Assembly (NCBI RefSeq): GCF_009720525.1
Contig: NZ_CP043930.1
Location: 6,336,001-6,400,000, forward strand
DNA from: Gimesia benthica
Lineage (GTDB): Bacteria; Planctomycetota; Planctomycetia; Planctomycetales; Planctomycetaceae
Reading direction: 5' to 3'
Length of the DNA stretch: 64,000 bases
Part shown: piece by piece, positions 17,661-27,260 of the stretch
How the letters are laid out: every line of letters begins with the position of its first letter
Position numbering within the stretch: the first letter of the stretch is position 1
Made by a program: the position numbers and the translations under genes
Notes under the pieces: model-generated
Told to the model about the DNA's origin: nothing
Databases searched by the model: none
What the model saw: the letters and a program-made list of their open reading frames with translations, nothing else

Positions 17661-19276
17661 AACGTTACTTTTCGCGCAAGAAACCAGTCCCAGTCGTATT
17701 CCTGTAAGTAGCTGTTCTCGGCCCGTTCCAGTTGTGCTGCATACTCCCCCGTGCAGACTTCCCAGCCCGCTGCTTTCAATTGCATGTGCCACCATTCCAG
17801 TGGGCGAATGCAGATGTGCGTGGGATCTTCGTCCACGGCGTTACGTCCCTGGCGAGTCATGAGTTCCTCGGTATCGAGAAAACAGAGAAACAGACCATTG
17901 TTGGTAGTCACGCGGTGTAATTCTTTCAAAATGAACGGGACCAGTTCCGGCTTCCAGTGCTCAGCAACTTGGGCACTGTGAATGGCGTCCCAACTCTGAT
18001 CATCAAATAGATGCAGATTCACGGCATCGCAGATATGCAGCAGCGGAGTCATATCAGGCCATTGCTGGCGGCCTCGCTGAATCATATATTCGTTGACGTC
18101 GACTCCTTGGACCACGGCCCCAGCGGTTCCAAGTCCGCGTACGATCGAACCGCAGGCACAGCCGACATCAAGGACTTTTTTGTTGGCCCAACCCAGAGTG
18201 TCAACCAGCCAGCGCCCATAGTTGATCTGCCAGTCGCCGAAGCCCAGGTAATCCAGGCCCGCCTGTTTGTGTTCGTCGTAGTAGGTTTTGTTGTAGGCGG
18301 TCGAGGTGAGCTGCTTCAGAAAATCGCGGTTGGCCAGGTTTTCGGGCGTATGGATGTCTTCCGAATCAGACAATTGGCTGAGCACCATGGACCGCAGTTC
18401 CAGATCCAGTTGATCATAGACCCGGTGGTGATAGTTTTGCTCGAAGTAGTCCAAACAACGTGGACCAGCGGCTTTCTGGGCATGATTTCTGGGAACCAGA
18501 TGACGAACGTGATCAGCCAGGTCAAAAAAGTGAACGGGATGATGGTGAGTCCAGACTCCAATCGTGGGTGTGGTGGTCGCTCCGGCAACATGCAATGGGC
18601 CGCTGTCAACGCCGATCATCAGCGAGGACGCTTCGATCAGGGCAGCCAGCGTTTCCGCGTCTCCTGTGCCTTTCCCCTGCCATAACGGGTGCCTGGCGTC
18701 CGGATTAAAAATGCGTTGCCCATCGATTAATGGAGACCGCTGATCCCAGTCCAGGATGACGGGGACGTAGCCGATATCGATGATATCTTCGCACACCTGC
18801 TGAATGAGGGCGTGCGACAGGTTCTTCTTACTGCCCGACGTATTGCCTTCGTAATGAATGAGGACTGCCGGGAATCGGCCCTCTGCATTAGCAGACGTGC
18901 CAGTGATTTCACTGAGATAGTTCGCAGCCGCTGCCTGAGACTGCTCACCCGTTTCGATACTATAGGTACACAATTCCGGTCGAGGTGTTAAGCGAAAGAT
19001 TTCCAGCAGGCAACGGGCGACTTTGGTGCTGGGCCAGGACTCATGATCGTGGTGACATTCGTCCCAGTCCAGAGCGAAGCGTTTGTCATAATGAGAGGCG
19101 TCGACCTCTTCGTCCCTCAAGCGAAAGATCTGGCGACACAAACCCTGATAACAGGTATGCTTGCCTACCAGGGCAGAAACATCGACGTTCCAGTGTGGAT
19201 AAAATTGCTGCAGATGTTTGAGCACGCTCGTAAATTGAGCGGCATCTCCCAAGCCATGCCGGAACTCAATCAGCAC
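17657..19276 (-). CDS. GT9 heptosyltransferase-like protein fused to a SAM methyltransferase
   Basis: The 539-residue protein joins two domains. Residues about 1-300 resemble GT9 ADP-heptose transferases (IEFRHGLGDAAQFTSVLKHL at the start, FPAVLIHYEGN, and the late signature SSLMIGVDSGPLHVAGA). Residues about 330-520 form a class I methyltransferase (KKVLDVGCACGSIVRGLGTA motif I, AIHSAQVAEHW, VPFILKELHRVTTNNGLFLC). It overlaps the upstream GT9 gene by seven bases and the downstream GT2 start by four. It may transfer and then methylate a heptose or related sugar; that order is an inference. Confidence 0.85.
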   Translation of the reverse strand: MLIEFRHGLGDAAQFTSVLKHLQQFYPHWNVDVSALVGKHTCYQGLCRQIFRLRDEEVDASHYDKRFALDWDECHHDHESWPSTKVARCLLEIFRLTPRPELCTYSIETGEQSQAAAANYLSEITGTSANAEGRFPAVLIHYEGNTSGSKKNLSHALIQQVCEDIIDIGYVPVILDWDQRSPLIDGQRIFNPDARHPLWQGKGTGDAETLAALIEASSLMIGVDSGPLHVAGATTTPTIGVWTHHHPVHFFDLADHVRHLVPRNHAQKAAGPRCLDYFEQNYHHRVYDQLDLELRSMVLSQLSDSEDIHTPENLANRDFLKQLTSTAYNKTYYDEHKQAGLDYLGFGDWQINYGRWLVDTLGWANKKVLDVGCACGSIVRGLGTAGAVVQGVDVNEYMIQRGRQQWPDMTPLLHICDAVNLHLFDDQSWDAIHSAQVAEHWKPELVPFILKELHRVTTNNGLFLCFLDTEELMTRQGRNAVDEDPTHICIRPLEWWHMQLKAAGWEVCTGEYAAQLERAENSYLQEYDWDWFLARKVTL

Positions 19277-20319
19277 GTCCTGCTGCTTCCGTTGGCTGGT
19301 ATTTGTATTTGTAACCGGTTTGCCATTTCGACGCGTATGCGACGGGGGATCGTCTGTTGATTTTGGTAGCTCAAGGCCCCTCCTTCATAATAAAGTTCAA
19401 GATTGTGAATGACTTCTTTAGGTGAAATCAGATGCATGCAGCGCGGGATGGAGAGCGTCTCGTTTACAGCCACGGGTTGTTCACAGAGATTGCGACGGTC
19501 CTTGTCATCTCCATCCCCCACTTTCTGACAACGGGATTTCCAGCAGCCCCCGTTTGAGCAACAAGTGAGCGCACCGTTGGTGCTCAGAAAACGATGGTGC
19601 GGATATGCTTCCCACTGTGGCGGTTCCCGGCCTCCGGCGATCACTACGCAGGCACGATTTCTGGGTTTTCCAGGAGGAGTCTCTACCGCTGCAGCAGCGT
19701 GCATGGCAAAGGTCACCGGGCACAGAATTCCGTCCGCGTGATAGATGAGTTTCAGGAACTGGCGAATGTCGGTCTTGCCAATCAGGTTCACGACATTCTT
19801 GAGTGGCGGGTGCCAGTGGTCAGCCTGGCCGCACTGCACAAACTGCAGCCGTCCTGCAAAATGATCGACGACTTGCTGGTAGAACTCCGGATTCCACCAC
19901 TTAGCAGTGAAATCGTATTTTCCCCCGGCCATCACGATCCAGTAAGGAGACTTGATTTCTTTCCAGGGCAATGCAGACTGTTTCTCTTCAGTAGAAAGAT
20001 GAATGTCACCTTTGAACTGGGTGACGGGAATCGAAAGTCCCAGCTGCTGTTCCAGGTATTGCACATAGCCATGCAGAAAGTGATAAGGCCGCTGATTGCT
20101 TTGATGAATCAACGGGTAGTGCATGTCGATGACTGAGACATCAGCATCATGCTCATTGAGAGGCGTGATGTGGGGATTATTCAGCCACAGATCATCGGCT
20201 GAGGTTCGAACATCGGTGGTGTATTGACTGGGATAAGCAACATGCAGGTCTCTGACCGCCGCTGTCAGCATCAGGATATCACCCGGGCTCTGAAATGATC
20301 TTAAGATCAGCTTTGACAC
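19270..20319 (-). CDS. GT9 heptosyltransferase-like protein
   Basis: The 349-residue protein starts MSKLILRSFQSPGDILMLTA, the N-terminal Rossmann strand and loop of the GT9 family. It contains YWIVMAGGKYDFTAKWWNPE and, later, KLIYHADGILCPVTFAMHAA, equivalent to the family's acceptor/donor site region. The C-terminal part is Cys-rich (ALTCCSNGGCWKSRC). It is the first gene of the minus-strand glycan operon, followed by the GT9-methyltransferase fusion with a seven-base overlap. Confidence 0.8.
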   Translation of the reverse strand: MSKLILRSFQSPGDILMLTAAVRDLHVAYPSQYTTDVRTSADDLWLNNPHITPLNEHDADVSVIDMHYPLIHQSNQRPYHFLHGYVQYLEQQLGLSIPVTQFKGDIHLSTEEKQSALPWKEIKSPYWIVMAGGKYDFTAKWWNPEFYQQVVDHFAGRLQFVQCGQADHWHPPLKNVVNLIGKTDIRQFLKLIYHADGILCPVTFAMHAAAAVETPPGKPRNRACVVIAGGREPPQWEAYPHHRFLSTNGALTCCSNGGCWKSRCQKVGDGDDKDRRNLCEQPVAVNETLSIPRCMHLISPKEVIHNLELYYEGGALSYQNQQTIPRRIRVEMANRLQIQIPANGSSRTC

Positions 20320-20814
20320 CCCAAACTCCCCATCCCTGGGACCGACTCCAACTAAATCATTGATCAGATGGATCTGTCAAAAAGTTCGGTTAAGTGGAAC
20401 CGAAGCCAACAAGAAATGAAAATATATACATATTTTCAGGATTCATGGGAACACTGCGTTCGTGGATAGATATTACGAGAGGGGATCGCTCAATCAAGAG
20501 GATTTTGAGATTAATTTGTATATTCCTATCCCGTTGTCATGAACATATGCCCCAATTCCTTACTGGTCAGAAACTTAAGCATCTACCAGCAAAATTGAAT
20601 TTCCCGTGAACGAATTTAGTTTTAAAGTTGAGACCTGTTTGCGTTCCGGGCTCTCAACTTCTCTTCGTATGGGCCGACACTAAATTCGTGAAGCGGGCGG
20701 AATCGGTGCGATTTTTGAATCGCTGCATTGAGCGCTGAGACAATTGGATTTGGCTTTAGGAAGGGTTCGGGAGTGTCATTGAGCAGTAGTAATCCTTTTA
20801 GTGAAATTCCAATC
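20320..20814. other. Intergenic region without a supported gene
   Basis: About 495 bases precede the glycan operon. Only short frames are present. The promoter of the operon starting at 20319 should lie here, but no confident -35/-10 pair was identified. Confidence 0.35.
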
Positions 20815-21342
20815 TCAGTCTGCCGGCGTTGAGTCTGATTGGGGTTCGTCGAGGGAATAAAGGATCTGTTTGAGAGCTTGAAATGCCAGAAGACCGCATT
20901 GCATGCGGCGTGGAGAGAGAGGAATGCGGATTTGTTTCAACATGGACGGTGCACCGAATTGTTTTAGGTGTTCGATTGGTTGTCCCTGGATGAATTCACA
21001 GAGAATCGAAGTCGCGGCCTGGCTGATTATGCACCCCTGTGCCTCAAAAGCTGCATCCTGAATTGTGTTGTCCTTGATCAGCAGATCCAGAGTGACCTGA
21101 TCGCCGCAAGTGCGGTTGAGAATCGTTTGACTGGATGAGGGATTCTCAAGCCGGCCACGGAATTCCGATGCTTCAAAATGGTCGCGGAGGAATGTTTCTT
21201 CATCGAAGTCGTTTGTATCATCCACTGAGAATTCCCTCCGATTCAATTCATAGATCTTTAGAGTCACATGGTATATTCGTGACTCCTTCTTGATTGAAAT
21301 CTTGCGTGAATGAATCGGGGATTTCAAGTTCAATTTGCTCAC
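20815..21342 (-). CDS. NifU/IscU-like iron-sulfur cluster scaffold protein
   Basis: The 175-residue protein carries the three ligand Cys of the U-type scaffold in context: NRTCGDQVTLDL (Cys79, with Asp81), EAQGCIISQAATS (Cys104) and SPRRMQCGLLAFQAL (Cys149). Scaffold proteins of this type assemble 2Fe-2S clusters from cysteine desulfurase sulfur and hand them to apo-proteins. No desulfurase or other suf/isc gene is adjacent. The first ~55 residues are longer than usual and may start too early. The gene is isolated between the glycan operon and the ParB-like genes. Confidence 0.75.
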   Translation of the reverse strand: MSKLNLKSPIHSRKISIKKESRIYHVTLKIYELNRREFSVDDTNDFDEETFLRDHFEASEFRGRLENPSSSQTILNRTCGDQVTLDLLIKDNTIQDAAFEAQGCIISQAATSILCEFIQGQPIEHLKQFGAPSMLKQIRIPLSPRRMQCGLLAFQALKQILYSLDEPQSDSTPAD

Positions 21343-21468
21343 TGCTCTTGCAATGGAGTTCTACTATATTCGATATTTAGATCTATCTTGAGTGCGGCTA
21401 AAGTGTATTTTCTGACATTATTCATGACTGAGGATTATTCAAAGCTTAGGGCCAATTTTGAAAACTTT

Positions 21469-22368
21469 TCAGGATTTAGTCTCCTCCGACAAGCTTTTTA
21501 GTTCTGATAGCTTTTGAAATTCATCCAATAATTCCTGATAATTGGATGCAAGATACCTAACGACACGGGCGTTGTTAAGTAGTTTTTTGAGATAGCCAAT
21601 CACAATCACCAGGTTCAAAGTATTTTTACCGTGAGTATCTTCGATCTGTTTGAAATCTCTGGTAATGGATTCCATTTCACGTTCCATACGCGCTAAGTCA
21701 GCTTGCGAGATACCATTGTTCTCTTTTGGTTGTGCCGATTCGATTAGTTGATCTTCTGGGGTCGATGCAATCAGAAAATTTGCATAGCGCGCTGAGTAAT
21801 TCGTTGTGGCACACATCAGTTCCGCCATTTCAATCTGTCGCATTGCTTTTGCTTTGCGAAGTTGTCGAAAGGTATCGGCATTAGCTTGCTTCCCTCTCAG
21901 CAGTTGCACTACTTCTGGGCAGATCCCATTCAGTAAATTTTTCTTTTCTCTTATATTTGCGATATTCACATTGAGGGCAGCAGCAATGGTGTCTTCGGAG
22001 ACCCCATTATTGATCGCTTTCATGATCATAAAGTGTTCTTGAACAGCATTTAATCTGTTGATTTTATGATTATAGGTAAACGCCTCATCTTCGAGTGCAA
22101 TCAGACAGTCTACATTCTTCTCTCCAGAATCCATCAGGATGTCATACCGAACATGCCCATCGAGAAGTAAGAATTCCTTACCGTTTTCCTGAGGAAAGAC
22201 TACCAGCGGCTCTATGATTCCCAGTTTTTGAATTGAGGCTGAGATGCTAAGGTACTTTTTAGACTTACGAGTACTCGGGGAAATTCGGTGTAAAGGTAAA
22301 ATGCTCGAAATAGCAATCGATTGAACTCTGGATTCACATGCAAAGTGGATCTTCTTTTTAGAAGTCAT
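21469..22368 (-). CDS. ParB/RepB-like DNA-binding protein (second of a pair)
   Basis: The 299-residue protein has a ParB/Srx-type N-terminal domain (about 15-95: SASIQKLGIIEPLVVFPQEN, EFLLLDGHVRYDIL, where GHVR stands in the GERR position). A helix-turn-helix-rich middle follows (EDTIAAALNVNIANIREKKN), with a RepB-like C-terminal part. It overlaps the upstream ParB-like gene by four bases (ATGA). Pairs of such genes next to a large serine recombinase are a recurring mobile cassette. They probably bind recombinase-associated sites rather than segregating a plasmid, which is an inference. Confidence 0.78.
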   Translation of the reverse strand: MTSKKKIHFACESRVQSIAISSILPLHRISPSTRKSKKYLSISASIQKLGIIEPLVVFPQENGKEFLLLDGHVRYDILMDSGEKNVDCLIALEDEAFTYNHKINRLNAVQEHFMIMKAINNGVSEDTIAAALNVNIANIREKKNLLNGICPEVVQLLRGKQANADTFRQLRKAKAMRQIEMAELMCATTNYSARYANFLIASTPEDQLIESAQPKENNGISQADLARMEREMESITRDFKQIEDTHGKNTLNLVIVIGYLKKLLNNARVVRYLASNYQELLDEFQKLSELKSLSEETKS

Positions 22369-23255
22369 GTCGCTTCTCCATAGATTTGAGAAATAAGATA
22401 TGCTGGAAGTGTATCGAGATCTTCAGCTTGCAAAATTGTGGTCATCTGCTCGTCCTGAAATAATTGCCGCAGAGCTGAGACCACAAATAACAGTTGGGTC
22501 TCGCATAAGCGGGACTTATGTATCAGGAGTTTCTGTTTTGCTGTTTCTTCTTCATATACGCGTAAAAGTTTCTGAGATGAGACTTCGTCTTCTTTCTTTT
22601 TTCGGGGAGTGGGTTTAAGCCCCTTTCCGTTCATGCGTCTTTTTTCTACCAGTTTCCGGGCAGTCAGTAATTTATTTCCACGTAACGTGTTTTTCTCGTA
22701 TGCCTCAGTCAGAGCTTTTTGAATCTGATGATCGTTGGAGCTGGCGATAATTACTGCGATGCTGATTGGGATCTGTCCTTTTTCTACTGCCTGGAGTAAA
22801 CGTTCTTCTCCCTTTTTGAGCAACTTTACAATGCCACGCACGTAGGACACTTCCAGAGCAGTTTTTTCGGCGATCTGTGCGAATGTGTAATTCCGGTCAC
22901 GCATATCACTGATGTCACGAACCAGTTCGAGCGTTGAGTGCTGCCGTCTCGCCAGATTTTCAACCAGACTCATAAGCAACAACTCTTCTTTTGTTACATT
23001 CACGATCAATGCAGGAATCTCAGGCTCGCCTAAGATCTTGTATGCTTCATAACGCCCCTGGCCACAGACCAAATAATATTCCTGGTTGCCACGAGTGTGC
23101 TCTTTGGGAGTGACTGTGATCGGTTTCTTTAATCCTAGCTTTTCAATGTTGTTGATGATTTGAGCGAATTTTCTTTTACCACGCTCTCGTGGATTCAGAA
23201 CGGAAATGTGTTCCAGGGGGATTAAGTGAATCTCAAGGTCGCGATTGTTTTTCAT
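22365..23255 (-). CDS. ParB/RepB-like DNA-binding protein (first of a pair)
   Basis: The 296-residue protein begins with a ParB N-terminal domain (IHLIPLEHISVLNPRERGKR; NIEKLGLKKPITVTP; YYLVCGQGRYEAYKILG, with GQGR in the GERR position; MSLVENLARRQHSTLELVRD). An HTH follows (FAQIAEKTALEVSYVRGIVK), with a basic linker and a helical C-terminus. It lies one base after the recombinase stop and overlaps the next ParB-like gene by four bases. The three genes form one transcription unit. Confidence 0.82.
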   Translation of the reverse strand: MKNNRDLEIHLIPLEHISVLNPRERGKRKFAQIINNIEKLGLKKPITVTPKEHTRGNQEYYLVCGQGRYEAYKILGEPEIPALIVNVTKEELLLMSLVENLARRQHSTLELVRDISDMRDRNYTFAQIAEKTALEVSYVRGIVKLLKKGEERLLQAVEKGQIPISIAVIIASSNDHQIQKALTEAYEKNTLRGNKLLTARKLVEKRRMNGKGLKPTPRKKKEDEVSSQKLLRVYEEETAKQKLLIHKSRLCETQLLFVVSALRQLFQDEQMTTILQAEDLDTLPAYLISQIYGEAT

Positions 23256-23256
23256 G

Positions 23257-24839
23257 TTACCACCTTAATTTTTCTCGGGCAGCGAGTTTTGTGAAATACT
23301 CTAAATCATTGAATTGGTAAGTATCGAGGTATACACCGTTAGTTTCACAAAGCAGTAATTTGGACTCCGAAATATCCATCATTGGTAAGAGATAGAAATC
23401 AGAAATCATGGAATTCGCAGAATCCATTCTCGCTAATATGGTGATATCAGGCATGACTCGATTGGTCATATTGATACGCCATCGCAATGATCCGGCAGCG
23501 GTAGGCTTGCATCTGGAAAGTACCATGGATGCGCTGTATTCGTTATTTATGAGAAGTAAGTCAGTGGTGGAATCGTGTGTGACAACAGCCCCCACAGTAT
23601 CTAATTTTTGTTTCACATCCTCGATTAGATTGGGATAGAGACTTCTGAGATGCCGATTGATTTCGAGGTACTGATAATTCCTGTCTGGTATATAGCCGGC
23701 AAGCTTGTAAGCATTAATCAGGCTTCCAAATCGGGATCGATAGGTTGATGATGTAGGGATGTCTTCAGTCGCGTCGATTAATGCAGCTGACAATAGATCG
23801 TGTTTTTCAGAAAGAGCTTTTAATCGAAGAATCAGTTCATCATTGGTAAATTTACGATTTCGTTCCTGAAGAATACCCTGCGCTTGATAATATATCTCTG
23901 GTGGTACAATCGCCTCAAAAACGCCGTCAGCCCGGATCCACATTTCAGGTGAATTACGAACATGTTTTTTCTTAAGTTTAAATGAAGTTCTATTAAATAC
24001 GTTATTGCCTATATACTTTTCATTTGTCAAAACCTGGCTTACTGTTCCCCGATTCCATTGACGTCCCAGATCAGTCAGAATCTTTTTTTCATTCAGGATA
24101 GAGGCAATATCACTTTCTCGCTTACCCTCTTTAACGAAAAGCTGATATATCCAATTGACATTATTTACTTCTGTGTCCGGTCCAGGGACAAGTATAACCC
24201 GGTCAGTCTGCAGACTTTTTTGTTCTCCCTGATCCAATTGACATTTGGGATGACCATTCATATCAACCAGCATTCGTCGAAGGCCATATCCGGGAGGTCC
24301 CCCTTGACGGTATCCCAGCTCGATTAGACGGCATTGCCCCTTGAACACTTTTATGACAGTTCACGGCTGTATTCAGCAGCCATCGCTCGCTTCACACTTT
24401 TAATAATCGTGGAAGTCGGTCCTCCATCATTTTCAAACTGTTCAGCGCAATAGTGGACTTCAATTCCACTTTTTTTGCATGTATGTTCGTAGTAAGCACT
24501 CTCATCTGCATCCTGGAATCTTCCCCAGCGGCTGACATCGTAAACGAGTATCACATCAAAATCGGCTCGGTTTTCTTGCACATCGGTAATCAATTGTCTC
24601 AATGCATTTCTACCAGCAACATTGAGACCACTTTTACCTTGGTCGGCATAGGTTTTGACGATTTTGAATCCTCGTTTTTCGGCATACTCAAGAATGACGT
24701 CTTGCTGATTGAGGGTTGAGTACTGTTGATGTTCCGTTGACATCCTGACGTATTGCGCAGCTCGAATCGTTTGTTTTTCCGGAGTCAATCCGGGAGGAGT
24801 TGCGTCCGAACCTGGGGTACTCATCTCTAATGCTTCCAA
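23257..24839 (-). pseudogene. Large serine recombinase, split by a one-base frameshift
   Basis: The N-terminal part (24839-24351) is a resolvase domain with the catalytic Ser in AAQYVRMSTEHQQYSTLNQQ and VILVYDVSRWGRFQDADES. It ends at AMAAEYSRELS*. The rest (24348-23257) starts in another frame at VFKGQCRLIELGYRQGGPPG and contains the recombinase domain (GTVSQVLTNEKYIGNNVFNR) and a C-terminal extension. The family normally reads SRELSVKVFKGQ; one G appears to be missing (TCA-TAA-AAGTG instead of TCAGTAAAAGTG). It may be a true lesion, a sequencing error, or a site read by -1 slippage. The two ParB-like genes follow directly. Confidence 0.85.
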
Positions 24840-24919
24840 CTAGCCAAAATAAACTATAAATGCTAATTGGTACTATTCTGTTCTGAGGCTGTTTGATCCT
24901 CGTTTGATATGCGTTCGAA

Positions 24920-25282
24920 TTATGTTTGATTTTGAATATTCCAAGAAAAAATTAACCCATAATGTCCTGAAACCCTTCCATCGATCGCGGAGGCAAGTTG
25001 AAGCATACCCGCCGCAATCAGTTCATCTCGTAGTCTTTTGGCGACTCCACGGATTGTTGATGAGTTTCTTTCACTATGCCAGACATCATCAAGGAGCTCG
25101 ACATGTGGAACATATTGATTGGGGGATTGAGCGAGTCTGTGGAAAAGCCAAAACAGCAAAGTGTTGCCAAGAAAACAAGTGTGATTTTTCCAGGTAATAC
25201 TGAAAGTCTTTTCGTCGACGACAGGTTGTAATTCTGGATCTCCGAAATCGGGGACCTTAAGCTCCAGAGTTTTAATCAACAC
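24920..25282 (-). CDS. Small winged-helix DNA-binding protein (OmpR/PhoB C-terminal type)
   Basis: The 120-residue protein consists almost only of a Trans_reg_C-like winged helix: FLGNTLLFWLFHRLAQSPNQ, YVPHVELLDDVWHSERNSST, IRGVAKRLRDELIAAGM and a wing SGHYGLIFSW. There is no receiver or sensor domain. It lies upstream of the serine recombinase on the same strand (81-base gap), so it may regulate or assist it. That is an inference from position. Confidence 0.7.
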   Translation of the reverse strand: MLIKTLELKVPDFGDPELQPVVDEKTFSITWKNHTCFLGNTLLFWLFHRLAQSPNQYVPHVELLDDVWHSERNSSTIRGVAKRLRDELIAAGMLQLASAIDGRVSGHYGLIFSWNIQNQT

Positions 25283-25782
25283 AGAAATCGTGTCTTCAAT
25301 CTGTGCGATCGCTGCTGCATGTGATCGAGTTAAACTTCGAATAGACTCTTAAATTAATCTTTTCTTTTTACTTGTGAGCATTTTTCATTCTCCAAATTGA
25401 AGCGAGAAGAATGGGGAATGTGAGCTTTTTTATCAATGCGCTCTGTATATGAAATCCATTCCCTTCCCCCAAATATGAACTAACGGAGGCTTACAAACAA
25501 TTCAGTAGAGATATGATCGCAGGAGATGAAAAATGTATGATCAAAAATGAAGACAACCGCTGTTGTAACGCTAAATGAAAATAATGCTCCTATTAATCCC
25601 TGGGATCCGGTGATTTCGGTTGGTCGAGTAGCCTCTAGAGAAATTGCTGTCCATTGTGGAACGATTATGCTCCCAGGGTTAAGAGGAAGGTTAATGAATT
25701 TTGGCGACAATTAGCTCTAAAGAACTGGAAGTTATACTGGTCTCGTTGGGAATTCCATGATGACTAAAATATTCTGATAGCT
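25283..25782. other. Intergenic region with one possible short plus-strand gene
   Basis: About 500 bases separate the winged-helix gene and the E1-gene terminator. The only candidate is the 55-codon plus-strand frame at 25547-25714, listed separately. Confidence 0.35.
25547..25714 (+). CDS. Possible 55-aa protein
   Basis: ATG at 25547 opens a frame encoding MKTTAVVTLNENNAPINPWD and REIAVHCGTIMLPGLRGRLM, ending in TAG at 25712-25714. The translation looks protein-like, but no ribosome-binding site is well placed and no family is recognised. It is the only plus-strand candidate between two minus-strand units. Confidence 0.28.
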   Translation: MKTTAVVTLNENNAPINPWDPVISVGRVASREIAVHCGTIMLPGLRGRLMNFGDN

Positions 25783-25824
25783 AAAAAAATGCAGGCAGGC
25801 CACCTTTGAAGGTGGCCTGCCTGC
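25783..25824 (-). terminator. Strong intrinsic terminator after the E1-like gene
   Basis: A perfect 14-bp stem (GCAGGCAGGCCACC and its complement) with a six-base loop is followed on the minus strand by seven T residues. It ends the conjugation-gene operon 49 bases after the E1-like stop. Confidence 0.9.
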
Positions 25825-25872
25825 TCTGGTTATTGCGTTTTAGGATGATAGAGAAAATAGTATCGCAAGTAG

Positions 25873-26532
25873 TCAGCTTATTACAGTCTCGCCTGCCAAC
25901 AGATTTAAAGTCATATCGTGCTCTAAGGATATCCCACGAAGCCAGCGAGCCAACTGATGTACCATCAGCCCCGCTGCAATGCTGGCTGCATACACAGTAC
26001 TGCGTGAGGTACAACTGCCCGCATGAGCCTGGGGTTGAGGAAAGAGTGTCTCTGAATACTGGTCTATTCCAGAATCCTTTGTCGCAGTCAGCACTCGGAT
26101 CGTTTCTCCCAGCATTCTGCCATCTGTCCAGAACGCACATTTTCTGCTGATGGATCGCCAGATCGCTGCTCGGGCAGAGATCGAATCCACACAGCAGAAG
26201 ACAGCCTCTCCTGTACTTATGGAGGCACGAAACCGATCCGAAACTGTCTCCACCTGAATCGAATCATCGAGTTCCTGGATTGCCCTGGCCGTTGCTTCGA
26301 CTTTAGCTGATCCCAGATCCTGTCTCCGATATCCCTGCGTCGTGATATTGGTCAATTCGACCGTATCAAAATCAACAAGCTGAATCCGCGGCGTCCCAAT
26401 TGCCGCCAGTTGCAGGGCCACCTGTCGTCCGATGGCTCCCACACCGATGACAGTCACCGAAATCTGTGAAAGCTGTTCAGCGGGGACCAGACCACTTTGC
26501 CGCTGAAAACGATCTACTGTTTTATTTGTCAC
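25873..26532 (-). CDS. E1-like ThiF-family adenylyltransferase
   Basis: The 219-residue protein has the E1/ThiF Rossmann motif ([20 protein letters not shown], residues 26-43), the acidic nucleotide-site strand ([18 protein letters not shown]), and a late [20 protein letters not shown] segment with Cys174 as a possible thioester Cys. The zinc CxxC pairs of ThiF/MoeB are absent. E1-like enzymes adenylate the C-terminus of a ubiquitin-like protein and pass it on as a thioester. The start overlaps the JAMM gene by four bases (ATGA), and a Ubl gene and an E2-like gene lie just upstream. Confidence 0.9.
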   Translation of the reverse strand: MTNKTVDRFQRQSGLVPAEQLSQISVTVIGVGAIGRQVALQLAAIGTPRIQLVDFDTVELTNITTQGYRRQDLGSAKVEATARAIQELDDSIQVETVSDRFRASISTGEAVFCCVDSISARAAIWRSISRKCAFWTDGRMLGETIRVLTATKDSGIDQYSETLFPQPQAHAGSCTSRSTVYAASIAAGLMVHQLARWLRGISLEHDMTLNLLAGETVIS

Positions 26533-27260
26533 AATAAGTCTCCTTCCAAGTCAGGATCATCGGAAAACCAGTCCGCATCCCAGTCAAAACCGTCGAACGC
26601 CGATAACGGCCTGCCAGGTTGGCGTTGTTCGGGATGCACGTTCGTTAAATATTCCTCTTCCCAGCATTCAGGATCACAGCCTGGAAAAAGCTCTGAATAA
26701 TCCCGCCTGACCGGAATCTCGCATTCAAACGTGGGACCGGAATTCATCCGCAGGCGGGCATAGGATCTTCCCTGTCGAGCGAGGATAAACATCACGGCCC
26801 AGTCAGAACGACCGAAGACGCGTTCAAAGGTCGCCTCATCAGTGGGGCTGGGTTCCGGACAAGCTCCCGGATGGGTGTGGATCCAGATCCGACCAAACTG
26901 CTCCGGGCGGAGTCCGGCATCGACCTGATCGTCAAAGAAATTCGCCACCGCTTCATCATCGAAGGCAACATGGACCAGCGAGCAGGTCTGTTTCACGAGT
27001 TGCAGGTCCTGGACCAGCAGCAAATCCGTCGAGGCTGCGATTCCAAATCCGCCGACCTCCGTATCACCATAATCACGTAGGAACAGCAGTTTGGCCCAGG
27101 CGGTTGGGCTAAAGCGGATCGCCGGAAGGGGGGACCGTCTCCGGCGATCTGGTTTCCTGGTCCGGTTCGTACGTTTCTTCGTCTTCCTGTGTTTCACAGA
27201 TCGGGCACCTTTCTTCAATATCGAGGCAATTAGAACAACAGCTGGAACCACAGAGTCCAC
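26529..27260 (-). CDS. JAMM/MPN-family metallopeptidase (JAB-like deubiquitinase homologue)
   Basis: The catalytic signature is complete: Glu68 in DTEVGGFG, then H128-T-H130, Ser138 and Asp141 in the HxHx7Sx2D motif ([19 protein letters not shown]). Such zinc peptidases cleave ubiquitin-like proteins from precursors or conjugates. Homology starts near residue 47. The basic region before it overlaps the end of the upstream gene by 152 bases, so the true start is probably later (for example GTG at 27197). A long acidic C-terminal tail ([19 protein letters not shown]) is unusual. The stop overlaps the E1-like start. Confidence 0.88.
   Translation of the reverse strand: MDSVVPAVVLIASILKKGARSVKHRKTKKRTNRTRKPDRRRRSPLPAIRFSPTAWAKLLFLRDYGDTEVGGFGIAASTDLLLVQDLQLVKQTCSLVHVAFDDEAVANFFDDQVDAGLRPEQFGRIWIHTHPGACPEPSPTDEATFERVFGRSDWAVMFILARQGRSYARLRMNSGPTFECEIPVRRDYSELFPGCDPECWEEEYLTNVHPEQRQPGRPLSAFDGFDWDADWFSDDPDLEGDLL

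Noticed and set aside
20394..20609. 71-codon plus-strand frame
   Set aside because: No ribosome-binding site or homology; lies in the likely promoter region of the glycan operon.
25480..25710. 76-codon minus-strand frame
   Set aside because: No ribosome-binding site; the plus-strand 55-codon frame over the same DNA is somewhat more protein-like, though still weak.
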